64,000 nucleotides of DNA. Source: WHSW01 sp963846165 (GTDB lineage: Bacteria; Actinomycetota; Thermoleophilia; Solirubrobacterales; 70-9). The DNA lies in the NCBI GenBank assembly GCA_963846165.1, contig CAWJUU010000007.1:1-64000 (forward strand). The letters are read 5' to 3'. The translations under genes were made by a program, and so were the position numbers. Positions 50,038-58,400 of the stretch are shown here, in pieces (position 1 is the stretch's first letter; each line of letters begins with the position of its first letter). Under the pieces are notes generated by a model that ran no database searches, was not told the origin of the DNA, and saw only the letters and a list, made by a program, of their open reading frames with translations.

Positions 50038-51345
50038 GCACCACCCCTGACGTTTCGCATCGTCTCATCTAGTCCGAGCGCTGTCGAGCGAAGGCCGTAG
50101 GCCAAAGCGACGTCAGCGCTCGGCGCCGGCGTCGTTGAGGCCCTCGACCAGCTCGGCGAGCTTCTCCGCCGGAGTCCTGAAGCCGAGCGTCTTTCGCGGC
50201 CGCCGGTTGAGCTTGGCGGCGACCTCGTCGAGGCGCTCCTGGGTGACCCCCGCAAGGCTCTCGCCCTTCGGGAAGTACTGGCGAAGGAGCCCGTTGGTGT
50301 TCTCGTTCGAGCCCCGCTGCCAGGGGCTTCGGGGATCGCAGAAGTAGACCTCGACCCCGGTGTCGACCGCGAAGCGCCGGTGCTCTGCCATCTCTTGGCC
50401 CTGGTCCCAGGTGAGCGAACGCCGAAGCTGGGCGGGCAGGGTGGTGATGCTCGCAGCAAGCGCCTCTGCGACCCGCTCGGCCTCCGTTCCCTCGGGCAGG
50501 GCGACGAGCTGGCAGTAGCGCGTCGAGCGCTCGACCAAGGTCGCGATCGCGGCAGCGCTTTGGCGGTTGCCCATCAGGAGGTCCCCCTCCCAGTGGCCGG
50601 GGACGGCGCGTTCCTCGACCTCCGGCGGGCGCTCGGAGATCATCACCATCTCGGTGAGCTTTCCCTGGCCCCGGCGCTTTGACGACTGCGAGCGCGCGTA
50701 GCGCTTTTGGCGGCCCCGCCTCAGGTGCCGGGTCAGCTCTCGCTTGAGCGCTCCCCGAGCCTGGACGTAGAGGGCGCGGTAGATCGTCTCGTGGGAGACC
50801 CGCATCGCTTCATTGTCGGGGTATTGGAGTCGGAGCCAGCCGGCGATCTGCTCGGGGGAGTGGTCGTCGCAGAGGCGCTCTTGGATCACCCGGCGAAGCT
50901 CTGGGCAGAGCTCGAGCTTCGTCGGCCGGGGACGGCGGGCCCGCCGCCAAGCCTTGCGCTCCGCTTGGTGGGCGCGGTAGCGGGCGCGCCCGCCGCAGCG
51001 CTCGATCTCGCGGGCGATCGTCGTGTGGGAGCGCTCGAGAACCCGCGCGATCTCGCGGGCCGAAGCTCCGCGGGCGATCCCGCGCGAGATCTCCTCGCGC
51101 TCTTCCAAGGAAAGGCACCGCTCAGGGCGCCGGCGCGCCCGGGGCCGGATCCCTCCCAGCCTCGCCAGGTAGTGGCTCACGGTCTTCGGAGCGAGGCCGA
51201 GCCGGTGGCCGATCTTGCGCTCGCTCAGCCCGTGGGCTCGCAGCTCCCAGATCGCGTCCTTCTGCACCTCGGTCAGGGCGTAGCCCTTTGGCATCACCGC
51301 ACCTCCTTCGTTGGTCAGCGAGTCGCTGACTCTGGTGGGTGGTGC
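50038..51345 (-). mobile_element. IS30-family insertion sequence (about 1.3 kb)
   Basis: The IS30 transposase gene is flanked by GCACCACCC at 50038-50046 and GGGTGGTGC at 51337-51345, a perfect 9-bp terminal inverted repeat with partial similarity further in. I could not find a convincing target duplication, so the ends are approximate. Confidence 0.65.
50113..51294 (-). CDS. IS30 family transposase
   Basis: A 393-aa transposase. Two N-terminal helix-turn-helix domains (LSERKIGHRLGLAPKTVSHYL and SAREIARVLERSHTTIAREI) bind the element ends. The DDE catalytic core has Asp in GHWEGDLLMG, Asp in LTWDQGQEMAEH and Glu in NENTNGLLRQYFPKG. Reads intact. GGAGGTGCGGTG precedes ATG 51294. Likely still active or recently so. 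Confidence 0.93.
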   Translation of the reverse strand: MPKGYALTEVQKDAIWELRAHGLSERKIGHRLGLAPKTVSHYLARLGGIRPRARRRPERCLSLEEREEISRGIARGASAREIARVLERSHTTIAREIERCGGRARYRAHQAERKAWRRARRPRPTKLELCPELRRVIQERLCDDHSPEQIAGWLRLQYPDNEAMRVSHETIYRALYVQARGALKRELTRHLRRGRQKRYARSQSSKRRGQGKLTEMVMISERPPEVEERAVPGHWEGDLLMGNRQSAAAIATLVERSTRYCQLVALPEGTEAERVAEALAASITTLPAQLRRSLTWDQGQEMAEHRRFAVDTGVEVYFCDPRSPWQRGSNENTNGLLRQYFPKGESLAGVTQERLDEVAAKLNRRPRKTLGFRTPAEKLAELVEGLNDAGAER

Positions 51346-51491
51346 GGCGGTGGTTTGAATCCGCCATGGAAAGCGGCACTTGTCCGTACCCACCACCCCC
51401 ACTCGCGCCGGTAGCTCGGCAAAATCAGCGCACCAAACAACTGCTGAATAACTGCTGGCGGTGCTCGCGCGGTGCCCTGAGACCGCGAAAA

Positions 51492-51507
51492 CCCGCACAG
51501 ATGCGGG
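51492..51507 (-). terminator. Rho-independent terminator after tRNA fragment 1
   Basis: Minus strand: CCCGCA-TCTG-TGCGGG followed by TTTT. It is placed right after the 3' end of the tRNA-like fragment, as a tRNA terminator would be. Confidence 0.6.
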
Positions 51508-51517
51508 GGTTTCCTGA

Positions 51518-51543
51518 CGGGCCCGACAGGATTCGAACCTGTG
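51518..51543 (-). pseudogene. tRNA-Arg-like 3' end, copy 1 (26 bp)
   Basis: T arm plus acceptor 3' strand only (ACAGG-TTCGAAT-CCTGT, then CGGGCCC and G). Identical to the outer 26 bp of copies 2 and 3. The remainder of the 51346-51763 gap shows no gene. Confidence 0.7.
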
Positions 51544-51763
51544 GCTAATTCACATCCGGCACGGCCTTGTGTCGAAGCTCGCTTTCGTCTCCGGACAAGA
51601 TCCGCTACAACGTCCTCGAGTGCCTCAACGCCTACCCGACCTCTAACGTCCTCACGCTGCGCCGAAACGATCAGGTATCGCCATCCCAGCCGCCCACTGC
51701 CGGGCCGGTCGCTAACCCAGCCGTTTTCGACCACCTGCCAACGCGACCGCAAAGGAGGCGGTG

Positions 51764-53185
51764 GTGACTGAGCAGACCAGCATGGCCAACCTCGGGAAGG
51801 TCGACCACATCGTTGTATTGATGCTCGAGAATCGCTCCTTCGACCACATGCTGGGGTATCTCTCGCTCGAGGGTGGTCGCGGCGATGTCGATGGTCTGCG
51901 GGAGGATTTCGCCAACGAGCACGGCGGGCACAACTATCCGGTCCACCATCTCGACAGCACGGTGATCGAGGACGATCCCAATCACTCCGCCAGTGCCGTC
52001 GACCTCCAGATCGGGGGCGGCAGGATGGACGGCTTCGTTACGAGTTACGCCGAGACACTCGCGCACAACGACATCCAGGATGCGGATCCTGGTCGCGTGA
52101 TTGGTTACTACAACGCCACCGATGTCCCGGTCTACGATCACCTGGCCAGCGAGTTCGCGGTCTGCGATCGTTGGTTCAGCTCTGTTCCCGGGGCGACCTG
52201 GCCCAACCGCCTGTACGCGATTTGCGGTCGCGCCGCCGGCACTCGCGATGACCGGCCGCTCCACCTCCCGCCCATGTACAACCAACCGTCGTTCGTGCGA
52301 CACCTCGACGCCAACGGCATCTCGTGGCACTGGTACTCGTTCGAGGCGGGGACCCTGCGCTTCGCCGATGGGCACTACAAGCTGGGCCACCACCACAACT
52401 TCGCGTTCTTCAGCAAGACCAACTTGAACTGGAGGACCAGCCTCGAGCTCAGGATGGACGCAAAAGCGCCCAGCTTTCTCGAAGACGCCGCCAACGGTGC
52501 GCTGCCGTCGGTCTCATGGCTCGACCCGAACTTCAGCAACTTCAACCCAATCGGCTTTCAGCCCAACGACGACCACCCGCCCGCGGACATCAAGGACGGC
52601 CAGGAGCTTGTGCTCGCCGTCTACCACGCGCTCGCAACAAGCCCCCAATGGGAGAGAACGCTCCTCATCATCTTCTACGACGAACACGGCGGCTTCTTCG
52701 ATCACGTCGCGCCGCCTTCGGCGCCGGACGACGACCCCGACACGTTCGGACGCTACGGCGTGCGGATACCGGCGCTGATCGTCTCGCCGTGGGTGGAACC
52801 AGCGTCTGTATCCAAAACGCTCTTCGATCACACGTCGATCATGAAGACGATTCTGCTGCGCTTCTGCCCGGGAGCCCTCGACGAGCCAAAGCGGCATCAA
52901 GGGCTGTTAGCACGGCTCGGAAGTGCCGGGCACCCCCGGCACATGGGAACGCGTGTGTCGCAGGCCAATAATCTCGGAGAACTTCTCACACGTACGACGC
53001 CACGACCAGCGCCAGACCGGTACGCGCTGATAGAGGACGCCGCGGCGCGCGCGGCCGTGAGAACGGAAGGCGCGCCAATCGAAGGGGATGACCCCGCTCG
53101 CCGGCCAGCGACGGAGCTCCAGATCCGCGTCGCCGCCGCGACTCGCGAGCTGAGAAGACGAGGGCACCCGGAAGACCGGCCGTAA
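51764..53185 (+). CDS. Phosphoesterase family (phospholipase C / acid phosphatase AcpA-like)
   Basis: A 473-aa enzyme of the PF04185 group. The N-terminal metal and nucleophile region is DHIVVLMLENRSFDHMLGYL (Glu, Asn). DRWFSSVPGATWPNRLY, the metal Asp/Glu in IIFYDEHGGFFDHV and LFDHTSIMKTIL with the last His/Asp are all present. No signal peptide, unlike most secreted PLCs, so either cytoplasmic or exported in another way. GTG 51764, 5 nt after AAAGGAGG. First gene to the right of tRNA fragment 1. Confidence 0.9.
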   Translation: MTEQTSMANLGKVDHIVVLMLENRSFDHMLGYLSLEGGRGDVDGLREDFANEHGGHNYPVHHLDSTVIEDDPNHSASAVDLQIGGGRMDGFVTSYAETLAHNDIQDADPGRVIGYYNATDVPVYDHLASEFAVCDRWFSSVPGATWPNRLYAICGRAAGTRDDRPLHLPPMYNQPSFVRHLDANGISWHWYSFEAGTLRFADGHYKLGHHHNFAFFSKTNLNWRTSLELRMDAKAPSFLEDAANGALPSVSWLDPNFSNFNPIGFQPNDDHPPADIKDGQELVLAVYHALATSPQWERTLLIIFYDEHGGFFDHVAPPSAPDDDPDTFGRYGVRIPALIVSPWVEPASVSKTLFDHTSIMKTILLRFCPGALDEPKRHQGLLARLGSAGHPRHMGTRVSQANNLGELLTRTTPRPAPDRYALIEDAAARAAVRTEGAPIEGDDPARRPATELQIRVAAATRELRRRGHPEDRP

Positions 53186-53358
53186 GTGGCCATGCAACGC
53201 GGCAGTTATTCGGCCGCCCAGGGGGACGCGGCGACGGCCGGAGTTAGAGTGGAGCTCGCGATGCGTGGTGCCCGCTGTTGGTGGTCGGCGCCTCGGTCAC
53301 GCTGATCGTCCAGCGCATCCTGCGCCGACGCGTGTTCGCGCGCCGGCCGCGCTGAAGC

Positions 53359-53538
53359 TCAAGAGAGGATTGGCCGCTTCTCGGCTTCCACCCACTCGTC
53401 GGTGAGGACGCCGGCCTCGCGCAACTTCGCGAGCCGCTCGAGCTCCTCGACGCGTGGATCGGTGGCGGGCGCCGCTGTCGCCGGCTGCGCCTGATGCGCG
53501 ACCCGCCGCCCGCGCGCTTCCCGCATCCGGTCGCGCAT
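53359..53538 (-). CDS. Small SHOCT-domain protein (59 aa)
   Basis: MRDRMREARGRRVAHQAQ, then an Ala/Pro linker, then DPRVEELERLAKLREAGVLT and DEWVEAEKRPILS. The C-terminal half is the SHOCT oligomerisation motif, as at the end of the 32.2-kb membrane protein. It lacks the usual membrane part, so it could be a remnant. The flanking 53186-53358 and 53539-53660 show no other gene. Confidence 0.5.
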   Translation of the reverse strand: MRDRMREARGRRVAHQAQPATAAPATDPRVEELERLAKLREAGVLTDEWVEAEKRPILS

Positions 53539-53660
53539 GCTCGCCGTGGCGGACCAATCCGACGGGCGGCCGGCCGAGTCACCCCTCGGAGGCGATGGGA
53601 GTGCCCAAGCCGTCGCTTAGGCTGGGCCGGCAAGGCGACGAACCCGAGTTGGGAGCTCCC

Positions 53661-53813
53661 GTGGACTTCCTGAAAATCCTGCCGGCGTTCGTGATGATCG
53701 CCGGACCTAGTGGACGACGTGGTCGTGCTCTCGTGAGCACTCCTTCCGGCGAGCGGGTCGAGCTAGCGCTCGGGGACCAGCGGGTAGTTGTCGGGGGAGG
53801 TCGGGCCCCATGA
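53661..53813 (+). CDS. Putative 50-aa peptide coupled to the HdeD-like gene
   Basis: GTG 53661 with GGGAG upstream encodes VDFLKILPAFVMIAGPSGRR and a hydrophilic tail, ending in VVVGGGRAP. The TGA overlaps the ATG of the next gene (ATGA). The first 16 residues resemble the first helix of larger membrane proteins, so it may be a truncated gene start kept as a leader. Confidence 0.4.
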   Translation: MDFLKILPAFVMIAGPSGRRGRALVSTPSGERVELALGDQRVVVGGGRAP

Positions 53814-54421
53814 GGCCGCGTGACGGTGTCGGCGTAGGCGAGCGGACCAACCCCTCAGCGCGGGGTTGGTGGCTGACGTTCGTCCGCGGCCTCGTTGCGC
53901 TGTGTTTGGGCGGAGCCTTGCTGGTGGCCGGCGCCGGCCAATCGCGGCTTGCGACCTTCATCGGCATGTACTGGCTGCTCGGCGCGGTGCTCACGATCCG
54001 GTGGGTCCTGCGAAGCCCGGGGGTACCCGGCAGGCGCTTGGGGACACTGGCAGCCGGGATCGGAGCACTCACCGCGGTGGCGCTACTGGCCCGAAGTCCG
54101 CTCGAGAACGTGATCAGCACAGGCGTCCTGCTCGACCTCGTGGGGGCGGGTGCGATCGCTACGGGCGTGATGCGGATACTCGGGGGCTTCCGCGACGACC
54201 AACTCGCGGACGAGCAGCCGCGCAGGCGGACCAGCATGCTCGTCGGGGCTCTCGACGTCGGACTCGGAATCGCGCTGATCCTCACGTCGGACTCGACGTC
54301 GACGTGGGTCCGCTTCCTCGCAGCAGCGTGGGGGCTCGTCGGCGGAACATTGCTCCTGGTAGACGCGCTCCGACTACGACGGTTCGCGCGCACGAGCGCC
54401 GAGGCGAACTCGGCATCGTGA
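53810..54421 (+). CDS. HdeD-like DUF308 membrane protein
   Basis: A 203-aa protein with six hydrophobic helices arranged as short pairs: FVRGLVALCLGGALLVAGAG, IGMYWLLGAVLTIRWVL, RRLGTLAAGIGALTAVALLA, VLLDLVGAGAIATGVMRILG, MLVGALDVGLGIALILTS and FLAAAWGLVGGTLLLVDAL. The W-L-x-F-x-R-G start and GGxLLV pattern fit the HdeD/DUF308 family, some members of which act in acid stress. Function here unknown. Confidence 0.8.
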   Translation: MRPRDGVGVGERTNPSARGWWLTFVRGLVALCLGGALLVAGAGQSRLATFIGMYWLLGAVLTIRWVLRSPGVPGRRLGTLAAGIGALTAVALLARSPLENVISTGVLLDLVGAGAIATGVMRILGGFRDDQLADEQPRRRTSMLVGALDVGLGIALILTSDSTSTWVRFLAAAWGLVGGTLLLVDALRLRRFARTSAEANSAS

Positions 54422-54574
54422 CCTCCACCAGGGCCAACGATGGACCCCGCGCTTCGGGACGAAGTTCGAGTCGAACATCGCTGGGCACGAAATGGTCACG
54501 AACGCCTTGCAACAGGGCGATACAGGACGTCATCGGACGAGCGAATCCCTCGATCCGCTCCCAGAAACGACGAG

Positions 54575-54594
54575 ACGCCCTCAAACAAGGGCGT
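54575..54594 (+). terminator. Hairpin terminator
   Basis: ACGCCCT/AGGGCGT stem (7 bp), loop CAAACA, followed by TTT on the plus strand. Serves the HdeD-like gene, or, read on the minus strand, follows tRNA fragment 2. The rest of 54422-54869 holds only that fragment. Confidence 0.6.
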
Positions 54595-54602
54595 TTTCGA
54601 TA

Positions 54603-54642
54603 CGGGCCCGACAGGATTCGAACCTGTGACCTTCGGTTTCGT
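54603..54642 (-). pseudogene. tRNA-Arg-like 3' half, copy 2 (40 bp)
   Basis: Minus strand: from anticodon ACG through the 3' anticodon stem (ACCGA), variable loop, T arm ACAGG-TTCGAAT-CCTGT and acceptor CGGGCCC+G. Identical over 40 bp to copy 3. The 5' half is missing. Confidence 0.75.
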
Positions 54643-54869
54643 AGACCGCAGGCTTTCGGCTTGCGAATGCGGAGAAGTGCACCTATGCGACCGGGATGAG
54701 ACCGCGGTCTGAGCGATCCGACAAAGGCGCCGCGCGCTCCTATCTTGACCCAAGTGACGAATACCGAGCCTATACCACCCTCTCGGAGTCTCCCCGGCGA
54801 CCAACGGCACCGGAGCCTCGCCTCAGCGGAAAGCAAGGTCCGCGGCCATGACCACAAGGAGGCCCAAGA

Positions 54870-55361
54870 ATGAGGGCTCACACCATCACCACCATGTCCC
54901 GACGGAGCCGGCAGCGGCGGCATCGCGCTCTGGCCCTGGCCCTCGGCGTCTGCGCCCTCGCGATCCCCTCGGGCGCGAGCGCCAGCCTGACCGGCCCGAC
55001 GACGGGCGACGACTCGCCGCCTAACGCACCCAGCGGAGGATCGAACGATTCGAGTCAGGCCACTGGCGGCTCGGATTACTCGTCCGTCAACTCGATCGTC
55101 GGCTCGTCGGAGAGCCAGCCGGTCGGCTCAGGCGCCTCGAGCGTCGACACCGGCTACTCGTCGCTGAACGCGATCACGGGACCGCCCGCCGACACCACAA
55201 CGTTCGTCTCGAGCTCGCCGAGCAGCTCGGACGACGGCTTCGATTGGGTCAGCGCTCTCATGGGTGCCGGGGCCGCGCTGGCGCTCTCCGCGCTCGCCGG
55301 CGCAGCGCTGCTCACCGTGCGCAGGCGCAGCACGGGCATGCCGTCGCCCTCAACGAGCTGA
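54870..55361 (+). CDS. Secreted Ser/Gly-rich protein with C-terminal membrane anchor
   Basis: A 163-aa protein with an Arg-rich N terminus and signal (ALALALGVCALAIPSGASAS). The low-complexity region holds two copies of a short motif (DYSSVNSIVG and GYSSLNAITG). A C-terminal helix (ALMGAGAALALSALAGAALL) is followed by VRRRS. No sortase motif. The layout fits a surface or exported anchored protein. A strong terminator follows at 55377. Confidence 0.75.
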   Translation: MRAHTITTMSRRSRQRRHRALALALGVCALAIPSGASASLTGPTTGDDSPPNAPSGGSNDSSQATGGSDYSSVNSIVGSSESQPVGSGASSVDTGYSSLNAITGPPADTTTFVSSSPSSSDDGFDWVSALMGAGAALALSALAGAALLTVRRRSTGMPSPSTS

Positions 55362-55376
55362 CGGCAATCGGCCCAC

Positions 55377-55408
55377 GGGCCTCCGAGGGTTTGACCCCTC
55401 GGAGGCCC
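55377..55408 (+). terminator. Perfect 13-bp hairpin terminator
   Basis: GGGCCTCCGAGGG and CCCTCGGAGGCCC around TTTGAC, 16 bp after the secreted-protein stop and 28 bp before the BTAD gene. No T-run, but the stem is very stable. Confidence 0.7.
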
Positions 55409-55436
55409 GGATGTACGGTCGCATCGGAGAACGCAG

Positions 55437-58400
55437 ATGGCTATAGAGATTTACGTGCTCGGCCGGGTCGATGCGCTCGCCGACGGCCGGGCAATTGCAC
55501 TCAGAGGAAGCAAGCAGCGGGCGGTGCTCGCGATGCTCGCGCTGCGGGCCAACCGGACGGTGAGCGCGGATGAGCTGATCGACGGCCTTTGGGGGGACGA
55601 CCCCCCGGCGAGTGCCGCCAAGAACCTCCAGCTCTACGTCTCGCAGCTGCGAAAGGCGTTCGGCGCCGACGGGGCCGGGGGGAGCATCGTCACTCACGGC
55701 CGCGGCTACGAGCTCCGGGTCCCGGAGGATGCCGTCGACGCGATCCGGTTCGAGCGCCTGGTCGAGGAGGCCGCGCGGGCGCCGGCCGACGCCACAGGGG
55801 CGAATGGCGCGGCCAGTGCGGCCCTCGAGCTCTGGCGCGGGGCGCCGCTCGCCGACGTCGCCTCCGAGCCGTTCGCAGCCGCCGAGATCGGCAGGCTCGA
55901 GGAGCTTCACCTGCGCGCGATCGAGCTCGCGATCGACGCCGAGCTCGCCGACGGGCGCCACGACGAGGTGATCGCCCGCCTCGAGGAGCTGATCGCGGTG
56001 GAGCCCCTGCGCGAGCGCTTCCATGCCCAGCGAATGCTCGCCCTCTATCGCGCCGGGCGCCAGTCCGACGCGCTGGACGCCTACCGCCGGGCGCGCGAGA
56101 CGTTGATCGAGCAGATCGGGGTCGAGCCCGGACCGGAGCTTCAACGCCTCCAAGCGGCGGTGCTGGCCCAGGACCCGAGCCTCGACGCCCCGCCGCCGAT
56201 CGTGGAGCTGCCCGTCCAGCTCGAGGGCGGCTCGCCGCTGCTCGCAGGGCGCGAGCCCGAGTTGAGCTGGCTACGCCGGCGCTGGGAGGAGGCGCGCGCG
56301 GGACGGGTCGTTTACGCGCTCGTCTGGGGCCCCGCCGGAATCGGAAAGACTCGGCTCGTGGCCGAGCTCGCGGCCGAGGTCCAAGGCGCCAGAGCGTCGG
56401 TTCTTTACGCGGGCGGCGGGCAGGTCACAGAAGCTGCCCTCGCGACGGTCGCCCAGGCCGGTCAGCGCCACCGGCCCACGCTCCTCGTGCTCGACTACGC
56501 CGACGACGCACCGCCGGTAGTCCTCGAGGCCGCGGCCGGGCTCGCACGCGACCCCGAACGAGGGACACTCTTGGTTTGCGTCCTGCATCACGGCGAGCAG
56601 GGCCCGCCCGCCTTCGCCGGCCTGCTCGAGGGCGACGCCGCCCAGCGCCTGCGACTCGATCCGCTCGACGAGGATGCGACGGCGGAGATCGCCGCGCTCT
56701 ACGCCCCCGCCGAGGGCGCCGTGATGCCGCTGGGGACGCTGCTCGCCGAAAGCGAGGGGGTACCGCTTCGCGTCCACCGGGCGGCGGGCGAATGGGCTCG
56801 GGCGGAGGCCGCCGAGCGGCTCGCCGCGAGCACGGGCAGCGCTGCCGGCGAGCGCACCGGGCTGCACGCCGCGCAAGCCGCGATCGCCGGCGGCGTCGTC
56901 GACCTGCAGACCGCGAGGGAGCGGACCAGGCTCTACGCGGTCGAGGAGCCGCCCGCCCCCTCGCGAGCCCGAGATCTGCCCGTTCCGCGGCCTAGCGCCC
57001 TTCGACGCCGCGCACGCCGAGTACTTCTTCGGCCGCGAGCGCCTCGTCGCCGAGCTCGTCGCCCGCCTGGTCGGCTCGACGCTGCTCGCCGTGGTCGGCC
57101 CCTCCGGCAGCGGCAAGTCCTCGGCGATGCGCGCCGGCCTCCTGCCGGCGCTGGCCGGCGGGGTCGTGCCCGGCTCGGATCGCTGGCGCCAGGCGGTGAT
57201 GCGCCCGGGCGAGCGCCCGTTCGCAGAGCTCTCGCGGACGCTCGTTCGGGCGGTGCCGGAGACTGGTCCCGAGGCGGCCGCGCCGTGGATCGCCGACGCG
57301 CTCGAGCGACTGCCCGCGGGCGAGCGCCTCGTGCTCGCCGTCGACCAGTTCGAGGAAGCCTTCACGACCTGCCGGGACGCGGCCGAGCGGGAGGCGTTCT
57401 TCGACGCGCTGGTCGACGGTGCCGGCGACCCGGATGAGCGCTTGGTCGTAGTGCTCGCGATCCGCGCCGACTATTACGGCCGCTGCGCCGAGCACGCCGG
57501 TCTCTCGACCCTCGTCAGCGCCAACCAGGTCCTGGTCGGGCCGATGCGCCGCGACGAGCTGCGCCGGGCGATCGAGCTGCCGGCCCGCCGGGCCGGCCTG
57601 CGGGTCGAGCCTCACCTGGTCTCAGCGCTGGTCGGCGACGTCGCCGGCGAGCCCGGCGGTCTGCCGCTGCTCTCCGCTGCCCTGGTCGAGCTCTGGGGGC
57701 TTCGCAGCGGCCGCACCCTGCGCCAATCAGACTACGCGCGCACCGGCGGTGTCGAGGGTGCGGTCGCGCGGCTGGCCGAGGACGCGTATCAGCGCTTGGA
57801 CGCAGACGAGCGACGCCGGGCGCGGCCGATGCTGCTGCGCCTCGCCGGCGACGACGAGGAGGCCGAGGCGCTGGTCCGCCGCCGCGTAGCGCTCGACGAG
57901 CTCGAGCTGGAGCGCGACGAGCCCGCCGCGCGGGCGCTCGCCGTGCTCACCGAGAGCCGCCTGCTGACCGTCGACGAGGGCGCGGTCGAGGTCGCCCACG
58001 AGGCCCTGCTTCGCGAGTGGCCGCGCCTGCGGGGCTGGCTCGAGGCCGACGCCGAGGGCCGGCGCCTCCACCACCACCTGATCGCCGCCTCGCAGGAATG
58101 GCGGGACTCCGAACGCGATCCCGCCGAGCTCTACCGCGGCGCCCGGCTGGCCGCTGCCCTTGAGTGGGCCGCCGAGCACGACCCCGAGCTCAACGAGCTC
58201 GAGCGCGAGTTCCTCGAGGCGAGCCGGGTGGAAAGCGAGCGCGAGGCCGAGCGCCAGCGCCGGGTCAACCGGCGCCTGCGCGGCCTCCTCGCCGGCGTCG
58301 GGATCCTGCTCACCGCCGCCGTGATCGCCGGGGCGATCGCGATCTCCGAGCGCCAGGGCGCTCGTGACACGGCAAGGGTCGCCGACGCCGAGCGCCTCGG

